Below, piece after piece: positions 24,959 through 37,735 of a stretch of DNA of 64,000 bases. Origin of the DNA: Trichoplax sp. H2 (taxonomy: Eukaryota > Placozoa > Uniplacotomia > Trichoplacea); contig NOWV01000056.1 of assembly GCA_003344405.1 (NCBI GenBank), positions 186,001 through 250,000 on the forward strand, read 5' to 3'. Position numbers and translations under genes: made by a program. Under the pieces are notes generated by a model that made no database searches, was not told the DNA's origin, and worked only from the letters and a program-made list of their open reading frames with translations. Within the stretch, counting starts at the first letter, position 1. Every line of letters begins with the position of its first letter.

Positions 24959-25700
24959 CTGTCATACAGAAAGTTCAATCGTTTCGCATAGTCATGTACT
25001 CTTCAAGTAAATACTGTATGAGTACAAAAATACGTAATGTGGACTCTCTCGATTCAGACCACGATCGTACTAATTTTAATCTTTAAACAATTATATTAAA
25101 ACATTGACGGGATTGACTACTAACTAGGAATGACTACACTTTCACATAATGTGAAGTATAATGATTGCTTTAGCGGTAGCCAGGAAGGTAATATTATTAC
25201 AGTTCACGAAAATGTTCACGCGGAGATTGTATAGTAATTGCTACAAAATTTTTATAGTTTTCATTCCATTGAAGAACGATTACAGTACTACATAATAAAG
25301 TAATGATCACATTTTGAAATAATAGTTCCTAATTGCACTTTACTATTTCAACTACCCATACTTGGTATGGACTAAATACTATACACTCACGTAACACTAA
25401 CATACCACAACAAAAGTTAAGCGAGTCCCTTGATATAGTATCTAAATATCAGTTACAGTTGCGCACAATGCGAATTACTACGATATTTTACCTCATTGCG
25501 AAAAACACACGGTTTATTTTATTATCTTGTAAATTTTCATATCATGTAATTAAACTGTACAGTACTAGGAATATAGAAAAAGTGAATAATTATATAAACT
25601 GTAAAATCATCTTCACGCGTAGCATAATGGCTGCTAGTAATCTCATGGTAGTACAAGTATAATCGCTGAAACTGCTTGCACCGAATCATCAACCAAGCGT

Positions 25701-27240
25701 TTATGCTTCGTTTGGTGCTGGTTTTCCATAGCAAGCCGCGTTACATCCTTCACGATTTCTTGCAATTTCAATAGCGTAAAACTGGATACGGGTTACTGAA
25801 TATATTAATCATGCATGGAAGGCAATAATTAATACCAATAGGATAAATGGATACGGTTTCTAACAATAACAACAAGAGGTATTGACTAGCACAAAATCAT
25901 ACCTAAGATGGTATTTTCTTCGCTGTAATCTTTCTTAGCATCAATTCTGTTAAGAACAACAGTCAATTAAAATAAGTTCTACGTAAAACAACCTAAGAAT
26001 GACCGTTACCAGAAACTCCAAAGCAATGCCTTAAACTTGGAATTACCTTATTAATGTACCGAAATTAAAGTCTTCAACTACATTTTCAAATTCATTGCAG
26101 AATGTTCTCCATAACTAACATTATACAGTGCAATTGCAATCAAGTAGTCAAGAAAAGTTTGAACATCAATTACGTTAAAAGATTAATTTACCTTATTCTT
26201 ATATGAGAATGATATTATTATACATAAAATATTTAAGAAATAGTGAAACCTACAGCTTTACTTTCCTCGGATTTTAACTCTTCATTATCCAGTATATCAA
26301 GCTGTAGTGAAAGTGATTATTGTTAATTCATTGTTTTATCTAAAGATGGTTAAATCTAAAAATTTTGGCTACTGCAACTCATTTCTTTCTCATTAACACT
26401 ATGTGCTTTATACAGTTATAAAACAAGAGTTAATTACACAAATTTAGAACGACTAATTTACTGTGTTAGACCTTGAATTTAGGAAATTTCTGCTTAAATT
26501 TGGAATATATTTCGTCATCGATCCTACAGTTAATATTTAATAACCACTAGATTAGTCTAAAATTTACAAGGAAGACAGATGTCATGGTATCGAGTATGGT
26601 AGATAATTTTACAGCATTAGCATCAATAATAAATACTTGGTTCTGTGTTACATAGCTTAGATATGAAACGTAAATCGATTAAACGCACGCGTATCTATAA
26701 TTGAAAGCCGGCAGCACAACTGAAAACAGAAGCCGTTATGTACTTTTGAACACTAACCTGGTTAATTTTAAGCCACGAGAATCAAGGGTGGAAATTAGCT
26801 ACGAAAACAAAGTATCACATTTATTAAACTTTATTAATCCCTTTCAACAATACTGTACGAACACCAAAGGCAAGGTATTAAATTCTTGTAATTATTGCAA
26901 TTGCTCATAATGTTATTTACGAAAGCAAATTGGTTTAAACACGCTATGGATATAGCACTAATTATTAATTAAGAGAATGTAAGCTTCACGAGGCATAAAT
27001 GTTCTGAGGGCTGAAGTAGGCAGGCATTCATAAGGCAATATGCAACCTGTTAACCATTCATTTTAAGACTGAAATTCTTCTTTTTCTTACCTTAAAATAC
27101 GTATCCGCGTGATGGTATGCTTTTATTGCCCATTGCATTTCTAAGTTTCTCTAATGAGGTAAGGAAATAGTGTATAAGAAATTCTGTTTATTCTTGTAAA
27201 TATTCATTAATCTAGTTATTATTCATTACTCTACCGACAT
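25701..27240 (-). CDS. PBDC1: PBDC1-like small conserved protein, eight tiny exons
   Basis: Minus-strand exons in coding order: 27240-27235, 27150-27091, 26798-26758, 26523-26472, 26301-26254, 26114-26047, 25946-25903, 25795-25701; 137 residues. Six of the exons are 40-70 nt, so no long open frame reveals this gene. The chain reads through in frame and matches human PBDC1 (CXorf26) in order: a MQWAIKAYHHADTYFK helix, LKLTRIDDEIYSKF, ILDNEELKSEESKA, NVVEDFNFGTLIRIDAKKDY, and FYAIEIARNREG near the end. The length is close to the yeast relative YPL225W rather than to human, which has a long acidic tail. The biochemical role was long unclear; yeast YPL225W has been linked to translation elongation factor biogenesis. 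The 6-nt first exon (ATG TCG, then GTAGAG) is the least certain part; an ATG inside exon 2 (27138-27136) is an alternative. Confidence 0.88.
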
Positions 27241-28590
27241 AAAGAAGGAAGACGTGTATGCAATTTACAAAACTAAGGCAAATTCGATATCCAATTTTAG
27301 ACCAGTACAGAGTAAGCACGAAAAATTATTATTTCACTCTTTGAAAAGATTTCAAAATTGCGATGTGGCTAATATTACCGTTAACCTGTAATCATGAGTC
27401 AGCTTGTAAAATCGGAAAACAACCGTAGCAACCAATTTATGCATTGACTAATGGATGATGTTGGGAAAGGTATACTGCAGCGTTGATAATGATAAGACGA
27501 ATTTACCTAAAGTTCAAGATACTGATTCGTGTATCAATGCTAGCAACGGTATATTTTTCGCATCATTCATATACGAGTATACCCCATTAACGGTACAGTC
27601 GATGTTATTGTGCAATTACTGTTCAAAGCCGTGTTGTCAAGTTATTTATTATGAGAAATAGAAGACTCAGCAAGCGTTGTGGGTTAGAAGACGGTAATAT
27701 TAAGTTATGGGCTAGTTGGCAGCTACAAGATGACATCATCGTATCAGCCCTATGTTTTGCTATCTATTTAACGTTAACAAAATTTAAACTGTATACCGGT
27801 ATACATAATCTATATACGTATATCATTGATGATATTATAATCGATCGTTTGGGTATATGATCATGGATATGCTTTATCGTTGCATAGCAATTGGAAAGAT
27901 AGCACTTGTTTGGTAGAGTTCGACTAATACTGTATTCGTGCTATAATAAATAAATAATAATGTGGAATGACTCCATGTCCACCGACCGGAAGAGATTTAT
28001 CATCAAGGTTTGATGATAAAACATGGGTGGACAGAGATTGGTCAACCACCTGCAAATTGTCTATCGGATTGTAACATGATGTACCTACGGTTCGATTTAT
28101 ACCATACAATGTTTCAACTACTTGACCCTTACATCATTTTCGTATTTGGAAGCGTCGGTATCCAGAGCACGAGCAGCAGTATGCATTTCTTGCACTCCCT
28201 AAGTCAAGTAGATGATGAAAAGATCAATATTCAACATTTTCAGTAGCGATCTCAACAGGTAATATCATGTATGTGATTGAGAAAGCAATAATCATTGATG
28301 CAAGTTTTTTAGTCTTGAACATGTGTTTTTATCAATTTAAATCATTCTATTCTGTTGTGTAGTTATCATCCAATGATCAAACGAACCAGAGAGTCTAATC
28401 CAAACTTGTCCATACTGTATTAAACTACTCTTCTATCGGGAATAATAACTGTTTAGCTTTCAATTTGGAGCAGCAAGTCGATTTAAGCTGGCAGCGTTGG
28501 AGACCAATCAGCCATAAGTGAAATGGAGTTGCAAACGCAAGTGGCACCGCTGTACCGTACCGTACCGTGATGGCCTGCTGGGGTCTTCTT
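27241..28590. other. intergenic region between divergent PBDC1 and beta-TrCP, proximal part
   Basis: Presumed promoter region of PBDC1. It is AT-rich with no supported gene. The scattered open frames here lack family resemblance and splice continuity. Confidence 0.5.
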
Positions 28591-29356
28591 CTACAGTGTA
28601 CAGTACAGTGTACACTGTAGGGTTCGGGTTAGTACTGTACACTGTACACTGTACAGTTACAGTGTACAGTACAGCTCGTACTGTAGCTAGCGCTCCCAAG
28701 TACTGTACTGTACTGTACAGTGTAAAAGGTACCGAAACTACCGATCTTACTGTACTGTACTGTACAGTACTGTATTATACACTACAGTACGTCATTACGG
28801 TGTGAAATTGAAATTCACTGTAGCACATTTCTTGCTGATACGATCATGGCGTACTTTACAGTGTACAGTTTACTGTACACTAGTACTATACAGTACAGTG
28901 ATGGACTACTGGGGTCTTCTTCTAGCCCAGTAGTCGATGGATGGCTGTGTGGTAGAGTACTTTACAGTACAGATGGACTACTGGCGTCTTCTTCTACGTA
29001 GCTCAGTAGTCGATGGACGAATGTGTGGTAGAGTACTTTACAGTACTATACTGTACGGTATGAAATTAAAATTCACTGCAGCACATTTCTTGCTGATACA
29101 GTACGATGAGTCACGTCCACTGCACATTCGTGTTGTCCAACAGCTGCAGCCCGCAGCTGCACACGGTGCACAGTATTACGTCACCCGTCCAGTGTCTGTA
29201 TGTCCAGTGTCCAAGGTTTTTGGGTTGTTATTACGGTAGCCCCATCAATAGGGTAAATTATGGATGAGATCATATAGTTTAACCTGTACACTATACTACT
29301 GTACTGTATACTGTATGCAGTACTTCGGGATACGACTGTACACTGTACAGTACAGC
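28591..29356. repeat. cluster of palindromic TGTACAGTAC-type repeats with local duplications
   Basis: Dense runs built from ACTGTACAGT, TGTACAGTAC and GTACTGTAC occur at about 28593-28790, 28857-28895, 29030-29060 and 29283-29356, nearly all self-complementary. Interspersed are direct repeats of unique-looking DNA: AAATT(G/A)AAATTCACTG with its flank at about 28800-28846 and again at about 29060-29105, and a segment containing GTCTTCTTCTA at about 28569, 28901 and 28973. A GGGTTCGGGTTAG telomere-like motif lies at 28620-28632. The same palindromes recur at 54896-55560. Confidence 0.85.
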
Positions 29357-29657
29357 AGCGATTGATTACTCAACGATTTTTCCCCTCGAAGAATGACTCA
29401 AGTAAAATAAAATGGAACTTGCGTCATCGCTGGGTCCCATTTGGTGGTAACCGGGTACCCTTGTCTATTCGACCTCAGCACTTCCTGTACTGTCCGTCTG
29501 TATACCGTGAAAAGCCCACCCTGTTATTGCACCTGCACCGATCTCGGTACGGTACGGTACTACAAGTACTCTCGCCTATTGACTGACGTATTGATTGTAA
29601 GTGAGTATTTGAACGACCGACACCAAAGAAAAATTGATATTCCTTTGCAGTTTGTAA

Positions 29658-29690
29658 ATGACTGAAAAAGTCGAGTCAATATCTCAGTAA
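29658..29690 (+). other. short upstream ORF just before the beta-TrCP start
   Basis: ATG at 29658 opens a 10-codon frame that stops with TAA at 29688-29690, a single nucleotide before the beta-TrCP ATG at 29692. A TTTGCAG just upstream could be the acceptor of a 5' UTR intron; if so, the uORF is in the mRNA and could tune translation through reinitiation. Confidence 0.45.
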
Positions 29691-29691
29691 A

Positions 29692-32600
29692 ATGCAACAA
29701 GATGAAGGTTTTGGAAGTGAAGTCGGATGCGTTGTAAGTGTATGAAACTCAATTGGTCTCTTTTTTCTTCATTATGATATCCAAGTGATGATCATGGTTG
29801 CTTGCATGGCAACTTTATTCAATTCAACTTGCTGCTTTGAATGTCGTTGTGGATAACCTCTCTCTATGTCCCTTCACTACAGTACTGTACTGACCATTTC
29901 AAAGGATTGATCGTGTCATCTTCAACGGTGACCACGACTTGTTCTACTGTAGTTACAATAAAATGGTCCGTCAGGCCAAGGACGACACGATAGTCCAGTA
30001 CGAGTACAGTATAGCATGGCAGTAATGAAAAAATTTGCAGGCTATTTTCATTAGGCCCCCCAAAAAGCAAAAGTGGAAATGGGCTCTTTCTTCTTCTACT
30101 TTACATGATTCTTTTTAATTTCTTGGTTGACTTTAACGAGAACAGATCAATTGACGGTAATAGCAGTCATTTTTCTCCCTTGTACCAATTCATCATACCC
30201 ACTGGTGGAGTGATAAGCCGTCAGGATAAAGATCGTTTTCAATGAAATCCTTGCCCCCCCCATGTTTTGTCGATAGCACCGCCGTCTACCAATGAAAAGT
30301 ATATAGGAGTAGACGCCCGAAACAACCAATTCCTGACTGTAGATAGATTTCTGCTATCCTTTGAAGGGCATGATACCGTCGTTGTTTAGTATGAACTACT
30401 TTCCACAGAAAAGTTCCAAGTTCTGTTATAAACTCAATGTTACCTCTGTACTTTTCCTATGATTGCTCAATTCACCTTCAATTATTTCTTGAATTTGTAG
30501 GGTGACGAGAATTCAGATGGCAATGAAAGTGATGACAGCGACAGCATAACCTTAAATTCCAACAACAACTGTGCCAAAGCAGAGAGTGCCACTACTAGGC
30601 GTAGAATCTCCAATGATAACAAAATTTTCTATGAAGAAAGTAGACTTTGCTTGGCTTACTTTGATCGCTGGACACCGGAATTGCAAAGTCAACATATCCA
30701 GTCTCTTATTCATAGAATGAATCATTACCAACATAGTCAAATTAATAATTTCCTAGGCCCTATGTTGCAGCGCGACTTCATTTCGGTCTTACCTGGTGAG
30801 TATTTTTGCTTAACTTGTTCTTTCAGTAATGGTGTTGGTGTAGTTACTTAACATCGACATGTTTATTAAACCCGTCCATACCGACACCTACGTAAACATG
30901 CAAAATATCCTATACTGACCACAGTACCGATATTGCATACACGTCCAACGACTACCTACAAACGTAGTATTCAAAGCTTTCAGTAATCCACCGTACAGTC
31001 TATACCTGTTCCGGAACGTCCATGGATGGATTTCGATCGTGGACAATATAGTCCTATCGCATGTAGAATACTGTACGTAGAAAGAATTTGTTCTTTTACC
31101 CTTTCTCAGGGATATTTCAATTGGATGAAAAATGGTAGAGCCCGCAGAAGCCCATTACTTAGTAATTGTGGATAAAAAAAAAAACTATTTTGCCGTCTAG
31201 TGTACGAGTACTTTAATTACCCAAAAAATATTTGTTGTGACAACAATGCTGTGCTACTAGACATAATCGCTAATTTGGATCATACTCTATACTATTGCAG
31301 TATTTTAGACAGTAGTATGCGTCTATAGACAGTAGGACACTGTGCTGGTGTACTATTACCATGTACGTTCCCATGGAACGTTGATGATATACATACTTAG
31401 TATAGGACAGGCCGTCTTGTATGTGCAAACCTACCCTACTCAGTCTAGGAGTGTACTAGATGGATGCCCTTTTGGCATCGAAATATTTTTTCCATCCCTT
31501 GCGATATAGTACTGCCCTCTAGCGAACAAACGAAATGTCAAAATGATAAACTGTTTTACACCTTTAGCCATTGCATAAGTTCAACTCATTAGTATCGCGT
31601 ACTGAAAGATTTACATCCAGTGTTATGAATACTCTTGTATGAAGATGAAGAGTATTACCTAGTGCCAGAGTGAAGAATTGCTGTATTGACAACTTCATCA
31701 TATCCATAAAATAGCGTCATTTTACAGTTGATTTAGAAAAGAATAGGTTATGTAGTCGATTTGCTGTCAAACTGAAGACCACAAGCTTTGAAATGTAAAA
31801 ATTATAAATGATTTATTCTACAGTTGTCAAAGCAGAGCTAAAATCTCCCTCAACATAGCGTCAGCGTAGCCTACTCACCATGATGAATAGAACTCAAACG
31901 TCAAAAACATAACCCTTGACATTATTACAAGCTACAAACATTGACGCAGAACCACAGTGACTGAAGATTAGTTGAATTTCTCTTTGTAGGTGGTTCCTTA
32001 ACCTGAATACCCTGTCAAGATGAACATAAATATCCTTAGGACATTTTGCATCTTGTTCAGTAAAAATAGATCACTTAACAATTATCCTATACGATCGTAG
32101 GATTGGATCTTCATTAATATTAAATTTAGAGTAGACAATAGTATACTGTAATTTAAAACAAATTCTCAATCAAATAGTTAGTTATACGTATATTGTATAT
32201 AGATATGTTCTTCATCAAATCACAACGATATTAATAAACGACATCGTAGATCCCCTTAGTGCAATATTTTATTGTAAAGTGTATTTGTAGAGATCCGTAC
32301 CTGTTAGGCCCCAAGCTGAATTGCAATGTTACCCCCAACATTAGGAAACGCTTTCCAACGGTTGTCCAACCATATTACCATATTTACTGTTAATATAGAC
32401 AGAATCAATGAAAAGCATATCTTTAATATATATATTATAATCACATTTTCAATATTATAAAATTGGACTTATACAGTACTTACTTCGAATTTGTGTCTAC
32501 TTAATTTACGATTGAAAATGGAAGAATGTGGTGTACACATTACAATAGACGATCATGACAACTATTCCTGGAAAGGTGTATTTCCCAACGGGTAAAGGAT

Positions 32601-35600
32601 ATTTTAGCAACGAATACAATCCATAAGTGTATTGTTGTACATGTAATCATGCTGTAAATGGAACAGCAATGGAGAAGGATTTTCAATGTAGGGAATATGT
32701 TTAGTCGCTTTTGTTGAAAAAGTACGTTTCTGTTATGTTTCCTTTGTACAGTAATTTTATTCTGCACTAATCTAAGCTTTGTAACTAATACTGATGTAGC
32801 ATTTGATGACTATGTATAATCTACAAACTGCGTATACTGCAGCAGACTTTTCTTCCACCCTCCGTTTCTAAAGTTTCCATTAGATATGATTCTGAAACGT
32901 AATGGTCACGCGATGATATAATGAACTTATACTCTTACAGTCTTTTATTTGGTTAACTTTTGACCCTTTTGATTATAACTATTTACTACGGCGGTTGATA
33001 ATAAATATAAGGATGCCAGTAACTTCGAATGCTGAATAACTAGAGTAAACTGTTGGTTAAAAAATTTTTTCGATTAATTTTACGTCGCTTGATCGATTTC
33101 TACTACGCATGTAGACGTCTGTTGTTAAAGATCTTAGATAATTATTCCTTTCTGTTCTGTACTATTACTGGTATACGAATTAGGAAGAAAGAGAAAAACG
33201 GAAGACAATTTACAACTTTTCTATTTAATCATATTATACAGTTTCCATCTCATACCAATTTACTAGTACCTGCTCATACTACTGCTTCGTAATATTTTTA
33301 ACTACAGCTTTGATGAGAAGCTAATTAGTGCACATTAGTTAGTACTTTACTAGAAAGGTAGATCTTTTAGAGGATTACATGTCTTCCTTCGATAATTACG
33401 TCACTTAGTATCAGATGCATAGTGCATACATGAATACATATATAATTATATTAAGATTGTGGGGAGTAATTTCGAATCAAATTTTATTCGCTAAAACATT
33501 ACATGTTTTTGTATTTTATTGAATCTTGAATGTAGCACGCGGATTAGTTCATATCGCAGAAAATATTTTAGGTTACTTGGATGCTAAATCTCTTTGTGCT
33601 GCTGAACGAGTTTGCAAGGATTGGTATCACACTATTGATAGCTGTATGCTTTGGAAAAAATTGATTATGTATAAAGTTCATACTGATAACTTATGGAAAG
33701 GATTATCTGAGCGACGAGCATGGTAAGTCAACTGGATCGGTAATTTATATATAATTTTACAATTTACTTTTATGTTTATTACAACACACATTAATATCAT
33801 CCAGTGCAATAATTTGGTGATATTTTACTTTTATTGAATTATTCTGAACTTTAGCGATTCAGTGCATCGACCTTGCGCTTGTTTAATGCTCAGTGGTAGT
33901 TTTATCTGTATGTACTGTATAATTCAGTCTGTTAAATACCATGCTAATAGTAGTAGATAGTCAGATGTTAAAATACTCTCTTACTCCACCACGTAAAATC
34001 GCTTAAAGGGTATCATTTACTGTACATTATTCATTAAAATATCATTATGACGCAATGGTTAGTGACAAATTTTATTTCGTTTTAATTCTTAAAATTTATA
34101 CCAACTAAATAACAAGTAGAAGTTATCCAGTACATTGAAAATTGGATATTAATGAAGGCAATATTGTAGTTATTGATATTGTTACTCTTTCTACAATACT
34201 GCATTGCCTTTTTCGTGATTGCTTTCCCATTGTTTATCGATCACTGTCTATGAAGGTGTTGTCTTATTTTCTTAACTAATCTGCAATTAATTCGTATTTC
34301 ATTTATGTATTAATTAATTTCGGATGATGATATGATAGAGATTAAATCTGGCATAAATTTATAACTTGATTAAAAAATATAATATTAAATCGTTACATTT
34401 AAATTAATTCCTTTTGTTCTCACATTGACTCCATGTATTTAACACTTTTTATAGTGGACATTACCTAGATCGTGGCTCCGCTAGTCACGCCGACAGTTCC
34501 TACTATAGAAATCTTTACCGACAATTTATTCAGGATATCAAGGTGATAAGAATGCGCTATTCTCTGACTGCTCTTTGAATTGAAATAAAAACTGCAGCCT
34601 TTACGATAGCATTGACACAATCATTACGAAAACTACAACATAAAATTTCTCTCTAATAGTTATTATTTAGTTGCACAATATCAAAACAGTGATTTATTAC
34701 ATTGCATAAATTTATCGGTAAATAATAGAAAATGTTATATCATTGACTTTAAACATTAAATTGGACGTCAATTACTTAACAACATGTGACTTGAACATGC
34801 TGTTAATACTTGGCTAATAGACAATTGATACCAACTGGAGATGTGGCCGGTTTTCATTACGTAGAATTGATTGTAAAAGCGAAAACAGCAAAGGTGTTTA
34901 TTGTCTACAGTACGATGACAGAAAAATTGTTAGTGGATTACGAGATAATACTATTAAGGTATGGTATCCAACTTAGATTTTTTTTACATAATAATTATAT
35001 AAAATTTAATCAAATTATTAACTTATGATTTTCCTTCTATCGTGAGAAGAATTACCGATAGTAAAAAATTTGCTACGCATTCTGTAATTTTTTATATCTA
35101 GATTTGGGATTACAATACTCTAGAGTGTACACAGATTTTATATGGACATTGTGGTTCGGTTCTCTGCTTGCAATATGATGAAAACGTTATTGTTTCAGGG
35201 AGTAGTGATTCGACAGTAAGGTAATTAAAATTTTACTTTTTATCTTTTACGTACTGCTTGAATATCGTTAATTAAGGTAATACAATAGGAAACTTTTTGG
35301 TTAATATTTATATCGCCTTCAATGTAGGGTGTGGGATGTTAATACTGGTGAAAATAAAAATGTATTAAACCAGCATCAAGAAGCGGTATTACATTTGCGC
35401 TTTCATGCTGGTATGATGGTAACGTGTTCTAAGGTAACTTGAATTAACAAGCTATTTTATATAATTACAATGTAATGTATCTAAAAATATAATGTATTGC
35501 AACTTGACATTTTTACGTCCTTTTATTATGTCATGTAGCTATCGTCTTGCAAGACTTTACATTAATTAAACATTGAACTTTAATAAACATTATTAACAAA

Positions 35601-36899
35601 TATGTAATATCGTCATTTTTCAAAAAATTGTACTTTGTGTTTTTTACGTTCTTCCATTATGTTATGATGTAGCTGTCGTCTTACAAGAATTTACATTAGA
35701 CATTAAATTTTTTAATGGCGTTATTAACAAATATGCTATATCATCTTTTTTCTCTTTATAGGATCGTAATATTGCTGTTTGGGATATGAAATCTCCTACG
35801 GAAATTAATTTACGAAGAGTATTAGTTGGTCATCGAGCTGCTGTTAATGTTGTTGATTTTGATGAGCGCTACATTGTTTCTGCTTCTGGTGACAGAACAA
35901 TTAAGGTTTTGTATTATATTGTTAATTCCGCATAAATATGCTACGTGGTTGTATGAATCTAATTATATTAGGTATTGCTCTCACTGCAATAGGTCTGGAA
36001 TACTAGCAATTGTGAATTTGTCCGAACCCTAAGTGGCCATCGACGTGGTATTGCTTGCTTACAATACCATGGTCAGTTAGTTGTGAGCGGATCATCGGAT
36101 AATACGATAAGGTAAAAAATGATTTTAAATGCTTAGCATATATGTATCGAAATTAATTTTACCTTTTTATACAATGCCTTCATAATAAGCCCCTGATCAT
36201 AATTATTTGTTAATATTGGACTCTACAACGTAATAGATTGTGGGACATTGACAGTGGTGCATGCTTAAGAATACTAGAAGGTCATGAAGAATTGGTTAGG
36301 TGTGTTAATCAAGCACTTTTATTTCATTTTATCTATGTTAATGAAATTTAAATATAACAATAAAATTTCAAATGCTTCCATATAGATGTATTCGATTTGA
36401 TGATAAGCGTATCGTTAGTGGAGCATATGATGGGTAAGTTTAAAAGAAATTGGCTTGAATTAAATTATAATAAACACTAGTAAAAGTAGAATAACGGAAT
36501 AGTGACTTGCTCACTCTCATTTCAGCTAAATTTTAAATATTAAGTGATTCATTCTTTTCAGCAAAATCAAAGTATGGGATATAAAAGCTGCTCTTGACGT
36601 GCGATCCCCTACGGCTACACTTTGTTTAAGAACCTTAGTGGTAAAAATTTTTATTAACACTTACTTTAACAAATTTCGCTAGACATATTTGATACATCCA
36701 TTACAAATAAAATAAAATTATATTTTTTCAGAAACATACCGGTAGAGTATTCAGACTACAATTTGATGAATTTCAAATAGTAAGTAGCTCTCATGATGAC
36801 ACAATCCTCATTTGGGACTTCTTGGACGGGAACCAAAATGTTTCTCCGCACAAACGACCTCAAACCTCACGTACTTATACATATGTTGTTAATAAATAA
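29692..36899 (+). CDS. BTRC: beta-TrCP F-box/WD40 protein (BTRC/FBXW11 orthologue), 13 exons
   Basis: Exons: 29692-29733, 30501-30795, 33536-33722, 34455-34542, 34821-34958, 35102-35220, 35328-35433, 35762-35905, 35993-36111, 36237-36299, 36386-36433, 36562-36640, 36732-36899; 531 residues, close to human FBXW11. Order: acidic N-terminus; dimerisation D-domain about 60-112 ([21 protein letters not shown]); F-box about 115-160 ([20 protein letters not shown]) for Skp1 binding; seven WD40 repeats about 228-510 ending in a TYTYV tail as in vertebrates. As the substrate receptor of an SCF ubiquitin ligase it recognises phosphorylated DSGxxS degrons such as those of beta-catenin and IkB. It represents the single ancestor-like copy of the vertebrate BTRC/FBXW11 pair. 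Intron 2 is the longest at 2.7 kb. AATAAA motifs occur near 37200. Confidence 0.97.
30796..33535 (+). other. long intron 2 of beta-TrCP
   Basis: This 2.74-kb intron is several times longer than its neighbours. I looked for nested exons on both strands and found no chain. It may hold regulatory DNA; no specific element is supported. Confidence 0.6.
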
Positions 36900-37735
36900 T
36901 TTGCAAACAATGTTAATGGCATTTAATTTAATGCAGAAGAAAACTGCGCTATAGTTCTTATAGCAAACTGCCTGAAGCCCACCAAAAAATGAATTATATA
37001 AGATAATGACGTATTCTTTTCTCTGCATTACTGTTATTTAGCTGTACTGTCCTATCATTTCATTGCATAAGATCTTCATGTATCAAATTATCGATATTAA
37101 GTATCAATGACTAACATTTTATTGCAATTTTTGGAACGCGGATATTGAAATGCTTGAGTAAATAATTCTAATTCTTTTGACGATAATTATTTGTTATCGA
37201 ATAAATACTATAGAATAAAAATAACAAGAAATAACTACAACGTATAGCGGTTTAGACCGTCGCTATACTATTTGTAGTGAATTAATTTAATATTTCGAAA
37301 GTAATAATTAATGTATCTTACCCGTTTTTCGATCTTTCATGATCTGTAACCTCGTACGAAATTGGAATATAAATACTTTTTCTTGATATTATTTACCCCT
37401 TTTTTTTATTTCATTATAATATGAAAATTTTTACACATGCGTACATTAGATAGACAGCTCATTATAATCTTGTACAATTATTGTACCTTATAGATTTAAA
37501 TTTAAACTAGACATTAATAAATAACAACTAATTACATTGTAATATATATATGTATAGTTGTACAATCGGTCTTTTACAACTAATTTTACATCGTTCAGAA
37601 AATACTATAATAAAGACGCATTTCTGAAGTTGCAGCCTTGTGATAAATGTTTGGCAATCATTACAGAGCACAAATTGCTTAAGCTTGGAAATGCACCTGT
37701 TCTATAGTCATCTAGGAATTTATAATTGCAATTAG
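36900..37735. other. shared 3' region of convergent beta-TrCP and ENO4
   Basis: 836 bp between two convergent stops, very AT-rich. Plus-strand AATAAA motifs near 37200 and 37213 and minus-strand equivalents near 37405 would let the two transcripts overlap or nearly touch. No gene. Confidence 0.55.

Noticed and set aside
28508-29665. Several overlapping frames on both strands rich in Tyr-Thr-Val and Cys-Thr-Val
   Set aside because: These are translations of the palindromic TGTACAGTAC repeat; open frames on both strands are expected from its self-complementarity.
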